Positions 1 through 12,358 of a stretch of 64,000 bases of DNA are shown here, one piece after another. The stretch comes from Rotaria sp. Silwood1 (lineage: Eukaryota > Rotifera > Eurotatoria > Philodinida > Philodinidae). The number at the start of each line of letters is the position of its first letter. Within the stretch, counting starts at the first letter, position 1. The translations under genes were made by a program, and so were the position numbers. The DNA lies in assembly GCA_905250075.1 (NCBI GenBank), contig CAJNOP010000099.1, positions 1 to 64,000 of the forward strand, written 5' to 3'. Below the pieces are notes generated by a model. That model saw nothing but the letters and a program-made list of their open reading frames with translations, did no database searches and had not been told where the DNA came from.

Positions 1-127
1 GAATGATATGGTTCGGCTCTCATCAAATTTCGATAGATGAATAGTTTATCTCATTTGAATCAAGAGAACGGTTTTCTTAACGAAGCTAAACTTAATGTGA
101 ATGTGATAAAAGCAAATTTATACATAC

Positions 128-3100
128 CCAGCAACATAAGGACAAGCCATACTTGTACCAGAATAGGAAGCATATGCAGTGGGCAATTTTTGAGCTTTGG
201 TAGCGAAGGATGAAATTGTTGAATAAACATAACCACCAATACCACTAATTTGTGGTTTAAATAATAGATCACCTGTGAGACCAAGTGATGAGAATCGAGA
301 AGGTGTTCCGGCTGTTGGCTTAACGTCAATGAAAAGAAAAGAGAAAAAACTTTTGAGTTTACTTCATAAGGGATGCAACATGAAAATTATTTTTGTCTAG
401 TTTCATTATATTGGATATTTTCAGTTATAAGTTTCTGTTTGTGTTTTTTTTGTAATAGGAGACATTGATTTATTATTGTGAAACGGGTTTTAGAGCAAGT
501 GAATTGAAACGCTCTTTGAATGGTTAATTTGACAAAAATTGCCTCCTTCAATATCTTAAATAGGAGAACTGTGTTTCGAAATTTCTGCAAAATGTAGAAC
601 ACTCTCGAGACAAGCTCAAAACTTAGAATGAAATTGAGAAAAAAAAACTGCCAGTCGACGGAAACTTCGTAGATTATAAACGGACTATATAATGACTTGT
701 AGCATTTTCAGCAAACTCTAAAAATGTTCTGATCTATTTATCACAGTCATTTGAGTCGATCCATTTTCTACAGTGTCAAAACTAAAAAAAGAACTACTCT
801 TTATTCGAATGAGATTGAAAGAACAATGTCAAATCTAATTTTATGTGATACATTGCTACAGTAACAAATCGAAGTTTACTTACAACAGGCCCAAATTCAA
901 GTAAATTGGTGAATGTAAACACAGCTGAAGGATTTTCTGTCGTTATTGCAGTAATGCGTTGACCATCTGCTAAACTAATGCTTCCACTTGGAATACTCGC
1001 AGATCCTGAAAGACAAGTTCAAGTTAAAACGAAAATGAAATGAAACAAATAAAACCTGAAATGGCACCAACATTATATATGAGACAACCAATTGCACCGG
1101 CTACTGCTGCTTTATCACATCGAACAGCTGAGTTACACAAATCTCCAGAATGATAAGCATACAAAACAACCGCGCCTGTGACTGACTTCATCGGACCATT
1201 GCATCCATCATTGGCTGTAGCGTGAGGATCTACTCATTATTGTCAAAAAAAATCGATTATGTATATGAAGTATAATGAAAAGGTACCATTGATGACGATG
1301 TTCGAATTTACAGTGGATTTCCATCCACCAGAAGCGGCTCCGGGTGAATAGAAAATTTTCTCACCATCAGGTGTGGTTAAGTAGAGCTGGGGCGTATGCG
1401 AGTTGTCTATTGAACCTATTGCCATTGCACCAGATGAAATAGCTGGACTTCCACTTGTTTGAAGACCTTGAGCTCCATCATTTCCTTGCGAAAACGTGAT
1501 ATAAACTAACAGAAGAATTGAAAGTATTAGAACATTCTTAAATCGAAGCAAAAGATATTTACCTCCTCTCTCGGATACGAGTCGAGCGGCCATTGCATCT
1601 GATGTTTCTGGATATGCACCAGCACCTCCAACTGACATTGTAACTAAATATAGTACAGTCGCATCAAATGACCATCATCAAGTCAAATTGTAATTGTAGA
1701 TGAAATATTTAAAAGTTAGACTATGAAGTGATCTATACTGTTAAGATAGTTAGCTATAGAGCTATCTAATTATCCATTTTTATATTTGAAAAATGTGATT
1801 CATCAAATATCATTTAAAGTCAGCATTGACTTTGTCATAGTTTGAGTTGAATCTTAAGAACTGTCGGAATCGAACTGACATCAGTCTACTCATTATCGAT
1901 GAATGTATTTGCATACGAGCAAAGAAGATAAGCTTGGCATTTGAAGTTCGAAGTGTTTGGATCGAAGATCTTACTCTTAATAACAATAAATTTTGAATTT
2001 TTCGAATTTTTTGGGAATAGTTTTAGATACTGATGACGATATTTTGAAAGACATAAATATCAGTTAAAAACACAAGAGAAAAGAGCGAGAATTTGCCTTT
2101 CACTTGGTGCTATCCTAGATAGTAAATATAATGGTATTCATTTCCATACGATACTAATATATGGTCATTTATTACGAAGCATGGATTTAAAATGTAGAAA
2201 GTTACAAGAAAAAGATTTGTCAAATAAAAAGAAGTCATTTTGGGCTACTTGGAAAACCTTTGGACCTTTTCAAAAAATATTTTTGATGAAGAGTCTCATT
2301 ATGTTCAGATCGACTTACTTATGTCAGCTTTATCTTGGAATGCGCGAAAGATCGCCGCAGTCATGAGATCTAGAAATATGTTGAAAAAAATTTTATTTAA
2401 CACAAGCAAGTTTTGAGCAAGATAGTTTTCTTCATGCTTATATGTACCTGTGTAAGTTGTGTCTGCAGCACATCCAAATATACGATCTACACCACCAAAA
2501 GAGTGAAGCTGAAATGAGCTATTAATGAGAGAAAACAGGTAAACTAACATGCGCCAAGTGTTGCCTGAGGAGCAACACCAAGGAAGGGTACAATTGGCAT
2601 AAAACCAATTTGGGATATTTCTGTAGCATTAGCAGCAATGATTCCAGCAACATGAGTACCTACGATGAACATAAAAGACATTATATGATAACTTTAGATA
2701 ATGAATGGAATATGCATAAATACCATGAGATGAGGCAGAACAATCATCAATTGGATCATCGTCAGACACTGGGATCGGATTCGATGCACTAAATCGATCT
2801 CCGACAAAATCTAGAAACATATCAATCATTATTTCTCTTTTTATTCTGCTAAGAGTATAAATTGGCTATTACCGTGACCAAATGCAACTTTACACTGAGA
2901 TCCAAAGCAGCCTCCTAGGGCAGGATGGAAATAGTCAATACCACTATCAATCACAGCAATCTATGCAGTACAAAAAAAAAATTATAAATAAATTTGTTTT
3001 ATCACAAAACAAAACCTCGATTAATTATAGGACATATGGTCATGACAATTTCGAATTTTATAATAAGCAAATCAAAGTTAACATGCTTGAAACGATTAGA

Positions 3101-4122
3101 TGGAAATAATTAGATAGTCATGTGTTTTGTAGAATATCACTGTCGATCAAAGAGTCACACTTCTAATTTTCACTGACTTTGATTGGTATTCAGAAATATC
3201 TATATGAAATCTTTCAAATATTTATCGGTACAAAGCAAAGATTGTTTTCACTGCATATCAGGTATACTATTTAATTATTTTTCTAAATTTTCTATCTAGC
3301 AAGAACATAGTGTAGAACTTTTTGAAAATAGACTTGATTTGCATGCTCAAAAAAATACGAAATACCAAATGATTCAATGATTATAGTATAAATTTTATTT
3401 CGATTATTCTTTGAAAAAAAACATAATTTTAGTTGTTATCGTTTTATCTTGTTTTTTCGATAGAGAATGAAACTTGATTTATCTCTTAATTTCTTACCCG
3501 AACACCTTTTCCAAAATTTTTCATTTGATCATGAATCTGTGCGACACCTGTCAAATCGTGTGCAATAGCTGGAGCTTCTTGATTGTTATTCTTTTGATCA
3601 GATGAGACGTAGTTGGTGAAAGGTTTTGGACCAGGAACAGAATAAACTGGATAAACAGAAATCACATCCGGAATAGATTCAATTGCTTTGATTGAATGCT
3701 CGAAATTCACCGAAAACGATGCTCCAGAGAAAAGTGATGTAGAAATAGTTTGTCGCATGGTGATGGCCGATCGTGGAATTCCACGAGATCTCCCCAGAAA
3801 GTCAATAATCAATTGTTCGAAGTTTGTGATACGTGCACGTTGATCGAATTGCACCAGGTAAGTTTTCGGAATAAGCGTATAATCATTCATAGGTCCGGCA
3901 GCTGAATCAATTTCCGATGGTTGTTCTTCCTTGCCAACTGTAAAATCAGCAAATTTCTGTAGAATTTCTAAAATATATAATACAAAATGTATACTGTGTT
4001 GTGAGGCCTACTCTAAAAGAATACATACTAAAAGCACCATCGACATCATCAGATGCATTGGCGACTACAAATAGTGCCATACCGAACATCAGAAAGAACA
4101 TTCCTGGTATAATTAACTTCAT
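128..4122 (-). CDS. Secreted subtilisin-like serine protease (peptidase S8) with PA insert, 3' end not resolved
   Basis: Twelve exons join in phase: 4122-4029, 3967-3498, 2960-2873, 2810-2724, 2659-2549, 2486-2448, 2369-2319, 1643-1563, 1505-1287, 1214-1056, 1005-884, 318-128. The start ATG opens a hydrophobic signal peptide (MKLIIPGMFFLMFGMALF). An inhibitor-I9-like propeptide region follows. The catalytic triad is complete: Asp in AVIDSGID, His in SSHGTHVAG and Ser in SYSGTSMACPYVAG; the oxyanion-region motif SQGNDG and the family motif LGAYRIFGC are present. The stretch around GCNGPMKSVTGAVVLYAY looks like a protease-associated (PA) domain inserted before the Ser, as in fungal and bacterial vpr-type subtilases. 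The likely role is secreted digestion of protein. After the Ser exon the donor is at 127-126. The only acceptors left in the window lead to stops within about 14 residues, so the C-terminal region lies off the edge or is lost. Fungal or bacterial origin is inferred, not shown. Confidence 0.85.
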
Positions 4123-4710
4123 ATTCTTATTTTTGGCTTTGAATATGAATTACCGATTCCCAAGATAAAACAATTGATGAGTTCACTATCTAGAATAGAT
4201 GTCATAATAATTAATTTATAACTGTTGTCAAAAGTATTAATAATTTGTTGCTTTTCAATATGCTATGAGCTGTGGACGACAACTACTTTATGAGAGCATA
4301 TTTCAAATAATTAAATGTCGTTGAAACGTACGAAAAAGTCAATCAGATATGATTGTGCTTGTGTTCACAGTAAAATGATACAAAACGAGGCAGTTAGTAC
4401 ATTAGCAATCATCACAAACAAATTGCAACTAGGCATTATAATCGATTTCTTTCTTTGTAGACACAATTTTCTTATCTACTTATAAAGAAAAAGATTCAGC
4501 TATTCTTCTAACACGAAGACAATGATATTGTAGATCTGGAAAATAGAAAGCGACATAGAATATTATTGTCCCTTAATCTCAATTATCATCATTTCTCTGA
4601 ACAGTTATGTTATAAGTCTATGCATACGAGAAAGTTCATTCATCTTATAGAATCTGTTTCTATACACTTGAGTGAATTGTGAAAAATGTATCGAAAGAAA
4701 TCATCAGTGT
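4123..4710. other. Intergenic, upstream of the S8 protease gene
   Basis: No convincing open frame, RNA gene or repeat was seen here. It should hold the promoter of the minus-strand protease, but no recognisable promoter motif stands out. Confidence 0.5.
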
Positions 4711-4934
4711 TTTACTCACAAGGGGAAAAAAGCTGACTCCGATGCTTCGGAGTCAGTTGGAGTCATCGAAGACTATGAGTGACTCCACCGACTTCAATTG
4801 ACTCTGAGTGTCTCCACCTGACTCCACTGACTCCGATTGACTCCGTTGACTCAAATGCTCCAGAATCAGTTGTTTTTTCCTTGAGTTGGAGTCAATGGAG
4901 TCACGGAGTCAACTTTTTTCCCCTTGTTTACTCA
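4711..4934. mobile_element. hAT-type MITE (208 bp) with 8-bp target site duplication
   Basis: The element spans 4719-4926. Its ends are inverted repeats: CAAGGGGAAAAAAG(C/T)TGACTCCG reads inward from both sides, with one mismatch in the first 23 or so bases. It is flanked by identical 8-bp direct repeats TTTACTCA at 4711-4718 and 4927-4934. An 8-bp duplication and CA(A)GGG-type termini are typical of the hAT superfamily. The interior has no coding capacity and consists of GACTCC-type short repeats on both strands, so the whole element can fold on itself. It is non-autonomous and needs a transposase from elsewhere. Confidence 0.88.
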
Positions 4935-7288
4935 CGACCTTTAGAAGACTTTGAACTTTGTTGAAGAAGACCTTTGGAAATATTTATATAGCTCAAATAA
5001 TACAATACTTTATTTCGGTAACATTGCTGACGTGTCAGAGTAAAGTGTCCAATATAAAGTGATTGTTTGAATTGGAAGAATATATCGAAGTAACCTAAAT
5101 TAAACTTGTAAAGACTCTGACTTCTATTATCTGTTGCTCTAGCTGGAGAAATCATTGGTACGAAATTCAATCCATTCAGTGAAATTAGAGTGGGAATATT
5201 CGTTTTTTTTCCCTTTCCTAGAAACTTTCTTAACGTCCTATATTCTCCATTCTGACGGCAATAAAAACGTTTGGTGTGAGTGACAATGTAGTGTTAGTAA
5301 GTTTTGAACCACTACATTCACTGATTACCACTATAATAACCCAAGGGAGGAAAAATCTTAGCAGTCGGCATTCGTCATTAACTCCCTGAAAACCAATTGG
5401 GTAATCTTCTCGGAAATCATTTTATAAATACCGACTTTATATGGAGACCTCGGTTTTCCATTGATCCAAGTAGTCGAATTCCAGATATATATCACACTTG
5501 CAACCATTTTGTCATGAATACATCTATAATCCATACCTATAGTATAAAATAATTGTTGCCCTTTTAACACCAACCATTCCATGCAAACCATTCGATAGTT
5601 TTATATAGTCTTGTCGCAAATAATCATAAAACTGTCCCAAATGATAAAGTATTCAAGTTTGCGACATGGTGAAATATGATCGTCATAAAAATGATAGAGA
5701 AACAATGGCTTACAAGGATCGATAGCCATAAATTTTATGATTATTTTCGATTTTATCTCAGGGTTTAAAATGGCTAACAAGAGTCTTGTTTCTAATCTTC
5801 AAAATGTTCTCAGAGTTTTGAAGTCATCGTGTTCCTTAACGAATCAACATATTTATGATCGGTATTTATGATCATTTTCGATCATCAACAACCTTAAGGG
5901 GCTGCATAGTTGTGTTCTTGAAATGCGTTGCCACGACATGCACTTCAGTTGATAATTAGGAACGGATCTAACAGTTATATTTTTTAGATCTATATTCAGA
6001 TTGTTACATATCTATTGGTCAATGGATATTTTATTGTTTTATGGATGATGTTGTATTATTTATCCAAGTTTTTCATACGTTATCATTCTTGAGTGCTTGT
6101 TTTTGGCTTATATGAGAACAAGTGGGCTGAATATTTCATAAAGTAATGATGGAGCGCAATAGCTTTTAAGGTCACATGATTTATGGTCTGTAAATGAAAT
6201 CATTATAAAATCAGCCAAGTTAATGATTGATCAGTAAAATAAATGATAGATAAATGAATTACTTAAACGGTCTGTTATTAATTAATTCGGTTTATACATA
6301 AATTTCAAAATCAATAAAACATAATTTACTGACAGTCGATGATATTAAAGGGTTAGTATGAAAATTGTAATAATTATAGAATGCATTATTTTTGTTTTTC
6401 TTTTCCCACGTAGACCTTAAAACGCCATCAATGGATGCGACGAGTGGTCAAAACTAGAAAATATATTTTTGTTTCTTGTTCTGTGCAAATTTCGAGTCAC
6501 TCTGTAGTGATCGAATGCCAAGCTTACGAAAACCTTATCTCATAGACCATTTATTTTCCAACCCTCGAACACATTTCGTTCGCACAAAAACCATAGAAGT
6601 TTCGACTAATCGAAGAGAGAAGATCTATCAGACAGATACTTTCGATTATTCGATATATTTCTGATCAGTCGGAACTCATCAATCTATCATGTGGTGCGAA
6701 TGTTGGTGCGGAGTGGGTATGATTGAACATCTTCTTGAACCAATTACACCCATATCCCACCGAAAAACTGACAGTTTGAGCGGTTTACTCCTTTTTATCG
6801 GGGTTTTTATAATTTACAATGTGAATGAGCGCGTGGCTGTCGACGTTGATACAGATGTATTTTGGGTGATGAGTATGAGCACTCATGTGGGAAATATCTG
6901 AAGAGAAGACGCACAACCATTCTTACAGTCGCGAACACCCAAACTGTCTCTATCAACACTATTTAATTTTGCTACTATTATAATATAGTATCATTATTTA
7001 TAGTTGTTCCTTAGTTGTAGATTTGCTTTATAATAAGCAGATATGTTTAACATATTCATTGGGATCAGACATGCATTCTACTACTTATTTTGATAAATAA
7101 TTTTAGGAAAGTATGAACAGAGGGTGTCGATAGTTTTACATATGTATTTAATATATGAAGTGATTAAGAGATCGACAACTGATCTTGAACTAGATTCAAA
7201 GTTGAAACTCATTAATTAATATGCAATGTTCCTTTTTTGTCTTTTTATTTAGAAGCAACACAACATGATATGTACCAAAAAAAGGATA
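4935..7288. other. Intergenic stretch without supported gene
   Basis: Short open frames occur on both strands (for example 5170-4928 minus, 6476-6664 plus, 6689-6901 plus) but none shows a recognisable domain, a signal peptide with plausible continuation, or consistent splice sites. I see no RNA gene or repeat element here. Confidence 0.45.
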
Positions 7289-10200
7289 TCAAAATTTTGA
7301 GTGTACCGACAAGATTTCGTGATTTGCGAGTCTTCGAGCGTGACTCTTATTAAAAGGATATTCGATTGTTCTGGTAACTGTTGGTAGTGAGATGCGACGT
7401 TGATTGTTAGCTTGATCTGGCCTTGCTACGTATTTCTTTCCACTTTTGCTCCACAGTCGTCTGTTTCCTAATTTGTCACAGAAGGTTGTTCGTAGAAGTC
7501 GAATAAGAGGAATAATAATTATTTTTAAGATCAAAAATTGAAGTCCGAATAAGTCCAAACACAGCACTAAAACAAATATGTTTACAAATGTATTTTCATC
7601 TAGAACTTTTTCAATAATACAACTAATTATCCCAAGAAATATCGAAATTTTAGTATTTTGTATTATTTCGATTTCGTCACAAAAATATTCACAATTCCTA
7701 TTCTCCGTTACTCAAATATTAATTGTTTGGTTTAAATACGGTATGTGAATGAGGTGATAATTATTCATTATTTATCATCATTACTAAGTATTACAGTCTT
7801 ACTTGCAAATAGAACCGTACTAAACACAATTTCATATTGACGAGCAATAGGTTCTTGTGTATTCTTCATATAAAATTCAGATTCAGTTATAACTACAACT
7901 AAAGTAGTTTTTTTGGGTACATAGCGAAGATATTCAGCACCTAGCGAAAATAATAATTCATCTGATAGAGTATTAACAGTGAAAGAAGGCAACCAAATGC
8001 CTGTATATGTTGTATTCTCATGAATTGTCAAGCCGGCAGTTCGATTAATTACTTTAGTCATTTTCACGTTTACTGTTGGATCTTTTGTTAGTGTTTGATT
8101 TGGAGTGTAAAAGAACTGACATGTATTCATTTGTTGAACCTTCGAATAAGCATTAGTATTGATAACTGAAGGTGCTGAAAAGCAGAGACGAAGTCCACCG
8201 ACAAAATGTGGCCCATTTAAATTAAATTGCATCGCCACAACATGTTGCGGTAATAGTGTAGTAATGGTTAATATTCCATTACTTTCCAAACAGTTGAAAT
8301 TTGTGAATGGAATGCTTAATCCACGATCTCGATTTTGTTGCAATATTACATTTTCGCATGTATAACCTGTACTAATAAACTGAACAATTAGAGTTATATT
8401 CTGTTCATTTAGTAAAGTAAATATTGGCTTTTCGTTTTCGTGTTCTAATGTTGAGAGTAACTGTAGTGAACTTGTCAGTTTAGCATTCAACAATCTATCA
8501 TCACATGATGCACTTTGTCGTTTTTCAAATGATGTTTCCTCGATTGGATATAAATGAGCAAATGATATGCTAAACTTACAGACAAATGTGATTAGAACAA
8601 GTAATGATAACGATATCAGTCCACCTAACCAATGTTTTCCTTCGCTAATAACATCGAAATGAGAGAAGAGTTTTTCAAAAAATTGTAGCCGAATTTGAGA
8701 TTTCGAACAACGTGAAAGAAGTTGGATCATAATAAAAATCATTATACAACAACCTACTGCAACACATGTCCAAAATAGAGGTGAAACTAGCACACAATGT
8801 CGATTTTCGAAGGATAATTGAAAAATATTCTGCAAAAGTATATCATCAAATTCTGTTGTATGAAGTGACTCTGGATATGGATTCGCCTGATCATAACTTG
8901 TGATGTTTGTCATGTCAATTTCATGAATAGCACCGCTAAAACACCATAATGTATCATTAGTCGTACATTTGACGCACATCTCTCCAGCACTACCATCATT
9001 TTTCGAACCGAGTGGACAAATCATACAAGGTCCAAAACTTCTCTTGACTTGATGAGTACTTGGTATACATGATATTGATTTATATATTGCTATGGCACCA
9101 TATTTCTCTATTTTTGCACTATAATATCCTGGAAGGCTTGCAGGTATAAGAATCACAGCAGGAGCATCGACAACTAGACCAACACTATGAGAATTCCATG
9201 TCATTAGACTAACTATACGATGAGGTAATGATTGCAAACGTGTTGGTTCAATTTCTTGTTGATTGTTTGGAAATACAAAGAGTGGTTTCGGTGTCTCTAT
9301 CGTTTCATTGAGAAAGTAAGTCTATTCAGAAAAATAATCCAATCATGATAAAAATTAAATTTTATGAGGGAAACAACAGACCAAATACGCTTCCTATTGT
9401 TTTAGGAGTTTCAAAATATAACTTTAAGTACGACCGAAACCTAATTGGATCACGAAATTACATTCCAAGTATGTATTCGACGCTCCCGAGACTTTGTTGA
9501 AAATATATTCCTGTACGAACAATTCAATCATTCAAATAGAGTTGAGCTAAGCTCAAAGGATGATCTGTCATGCAGTAAACACATCGAATTGTATTTTCAT
9601 TGAATACCAAGAAACAGTAAATAACAATGTTATATATCTTAGAAAATTTTCGATATTAAAGGATTCCATTTGAAATATTGATTTTCATTGGCGCCAAAAC
9701 TTCGAGCTATAGACATAGAGATTGTCTCTTTTAGTGGAACCCTGTTTAAATATGACAAGTCTGTAATTAATACACAGTGAGTCTGACAATAGTTTGATTT
9801 ATCATTCATAATGTGTCAACAAATGCTTCGAAGATCCAATGATATTTATCTATTTCAGGCAAACTCAGTCTGGTCAACCTTGAAAGTAATCGTTGGTTAA
9901 AAGATCTTATGATAGCATAAGAATATTTGTCTCGTATTTTTCTGACTATGTGCAGTTAGAGAGACTGACTGCATAATGCTCTTTGAGAAGGATAAATAAA
10001 TGATGGATTCCTTCAGAACTGATGATAACCTACAGACCTTATGCAGCATTAACAAATGACTCTGATTTCTAACTTTGAAACAAATCAAACGACTAACCTG
10101 TATTTGAGACGATGACCACGGCAGAGTAGGTTTTAAATAGACTAGAACTGAGTACGTGTTTGAATCCAACATTGCAACTGATTTTCCGAATAGAATATTC

Positions 10201-11105
10201 TTTTGAGGCGAGACATGTTCTTTTATAATATTTAGTGACTCTTTTTGAAAGGAAACAATGAAAACAGTATCCAAATGTGGAACACCAACGATCATCATCT
10301 TCGATTGTTCATGAATCGAAATTGACAAAGTCGCATGTCGAGTATGTATATCCACTTGCCATATGAAATTTTCCGATGATAATTTTTTCATTTGAAGTGG
10401 TATTGGATTGAATGGGTCGGAAAGCTTAGCAGAATACAAGTAAGGAAGAGTTTCTCTTTCATCTGCAAGTATTTGATAGGCTACTAGGAATAAATAATGA
10501 TCGTCCGTAACGACAAGTGCTCGACTATAGAAAAAATTTGTTCGATCCCATAGATCCTTATTTTGTATTTTTATACTTTTATTATGAACAATGTCAAAGT
10601 ACAGAGTTTCACCTAACTGTACGACATATGCGTGTGTACCATATGGATTGATACCAAGAGCAAAAGCTTGGAAGTCTTGACTTGAATCCAATTCTCTCCA
10701 TAGAATATGATCCAACGGAGTAATACAAATAGAAGGATGTCTCAGAATCACCACTAATAAATAAGTCTTCTTCCAACGATCTTCACCAATCACTGCAAAT
10801 ACTGGACGACTTTCATTTTGTTTGGTACCCATGACTATGTTATATACATAATTGAGTGACGACATATTTCCATTCCATATAGACAATGATGAATAATATA
10901 AGGTACAAGTTATCGGATTAGATGAAAACGGTTCTTCCATTATTGTAAATTGATAATAATCGTTCTCTGCAAAAATCGCCAGATTTTCATTAACAGCCAA
11001 TCGATCTCCGAATGCATCATAATCATTTCGATTAAATAACTCTTTCGTTATCCCGCTAATAAATGGTAATGTTAATAAAACAATAAAAACGTTGTACATT
11101 CTCAT
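7289..11105 (-). CDS. Large secreted/multi-pass membrane protein of unrecognised family (934 aa)
   Basis: Three exons join in phase to 2805 nt: 11105-10098, 9321-7803, 7566-7289 (stop TGA at 7291-7289). The start ATG opens a signal peptide (MRMYNVFIVLLTLPFISG). The next ~320 residues are a beta-rich extracellular domain with repeated patterns such as VFAVIGEDRWKKTYLLVV and LYFDIVHNKS, perhaps a propeller. A cysteine cluster follows (GPCMICPLGSKNDG...CVKC), reminiscent of GCC2/GCC3-type motifs. Two membrane segments come next (PLFWTCVAVGCCIMIFIMI; LGGLISLSLLVLITFVCKF), then a second ~220-residue outer domain with several NxT/S sites, a third segment (LDLFGLQFLILKIIIIPLI) and a basic cytoplasmic tail. 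Intron 1 is 776 bp. I do not recognise the family; a surface receptor or adhesion role is a guess from topology. Confidence 0.75.
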
Positions 11106-11444
11106 ATATTTTGTTGAGTTGGATAATTATTTACAGTTCAACTACACGCGAATAAAACTACAATCAATATAGAAACTATTGTGACTGGTCTTGCAATCCT
11201 ATAGACTTCTTTTTTTAATGACACGGATCTTGAAAGTGTCATCATTTTTTTAAAAGTAAACAATCAAATCGGACAAGCTTTCTGACTACTCAAAAACGTA
11301 GAAAGGGTAAAATTCTTCATTTCAAGGTTGTTGACAGTGGATAATAGCTTTTCTCTTTATCTTTAATTGGATATTACTAAAAAAGAAGAGATAATCTTTA
11401 AAATATGTGCTCAATTTTGTCGAATGTTAAAATTGTTGAAAAAA

Positions 11445-11880
11445 TCCATACCTCTATAATCAAGCGTCGTTGTCTGTCTGTCTGTTACCAGGTCAAAGGT
11501 CAGAATGTTGAGCGAATTGGCTGTAGAAAGAACTCGAAGTTTATGGAAGGCTCTAGAAGATTTCGGATATAGAAAGGTATAATAGGCTCTGGAAGATCCT
11601 CAGAATGCAGTTGGAATTGTCTAGAACTTTGTAGAACTCTATCAATAACGTATTACATTGCGTGGACAAAGGTAACCAGTGGGTGACCAATGGTCAATAT
11701 TGACTATTACTGGAATATCCCAGAACGCACTTGAAAATTCTTTAATCCATACCTATACAATAATTCACAGCGGTCTGTATATCTGTTACCAGATCAATGG
11801 TCAAAGATCAAATTGATTATTACTGAGTTGCTAGAAAATTCTCGGATTATGTAGACTCTACTACAACGTAGGTGGTATAA
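11445..11880. repeat. Two degenerate direct-repeat units about 301 bp apart
   Basis: A block beginning TCCATACCT at 11445 and another at 11746 share a succession of matching pieces: TCTGT(C/A)TGTCTGTTACCAG-like sequence followed by ATCAA(A/T)GGTCA-like sequence, and CTAGAA/TTCTAG-rich text downstream. They look like old copies of one non-coding repeat. No ends with target duplications could be defined. Confidence 0.5.
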
Positions 11881-11988
11881 GGAGTATAACAGACATACGG
11901 AATATAGGGACTATGAGAAGGATAGCGAATATAGGTAGTATAAGAACTATATCCAATATAACAGTGTATAAGGACTATAGCAAGTATA
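11878..11988. repeat. Degenerate 27-bp minisatellite, about four units
   Basis: Units of 26-28 bp ending in (C/G)AATATA or CAAGTATA are arranged head to tail (for example GGGACTATGAGAAGG...GAATATA then GGTAGTATAAGAACT...CAATATA). The unit consensus is purine-rich with a GTATAAGGACTATA-like core. Confidence 0.55.
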
Positions 11989-11992
11989 AAGA

Positions 11993-12358
11993 GTGTCTAA
12001 GTATGTAACAAAAAAACAGTCCGTGCAGTATGCACGGGGTCTGGCTAGTTTGCTATATTTCCTTGAATTCAATCATTCTCAGTTAAACAAGCATCCAGTT
12101 CTTGTCATAATGACCTGCATATTAGGAACTGGTTTTGGTATGTTTGCCATAGAAGTCATCTTTGTAAATTTTAATAAAAAATGTGAAAATGAACGTCTAA
12201 ACAGAAGAAGTATTTTTGTTTTTGACAAGGACTATTTTCAAATGTTGAAAAGACATGACGGCACTATTCTTAGAAGAGGCTTGTATAGTTTTATCGAAAT
12301 GATTCTCTTTAGTGTTATTCACTTACCAATATTAGTCGACTTTCGAGTGATATATTAA
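11993..12358 (+). CDS. Weak open frame with one membrane segment, possibly a gene fragment
   Basis: An open frame of about 121 codons ends with TAA at 12356-12358. The first ATG is internal (about 12110, before TCILGTGFGMFAIEVIFV, which is a plausible membrane helix), so the 5' part would need another exon. A perfect small hairpin CCGTGCA-GTA-TGCACGG lies at 12021-12037 inside it. No family is recognised; it may be a relic or chance frame. Confidence 0.25.
   Translation: MSKYVTKKQSVQYARGLASLLYFLEFNHSQLNKHPVLVIMTCILGTGFGMFAIEVIFVNFNKKCENERLNRRSIFVFDKDYFQMLKRHDGTILRRGLYSFIEMILFSVIHLPILVDFRVIY

Noticed and set aside
1..127. Possible last exon of the S8 gene using acceptors at about 91 or 86
   Set aside because: Both give only 10-14 residues before a stop, much shorter than any S8 C-terminus I know; left unresolved rather than called.
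1855..1905. Text like the T-arm of a tRNA (GGAATCGAACTGACA)
   Set aside because: No matching acceptor, D or anticodon arms can be built on either strand; it lies in an S8 intron.
4928..5170. Minus frame of 80 codons next to the first MITE
   Set aside because: It overlaps the MITE edge and target duplication and shows no domain or splice continuity.
8159..8365. Plus-strand frame of 68 codons
   Set aside because: Antisense to the second exon of the 934-aa membrane-protein gene.
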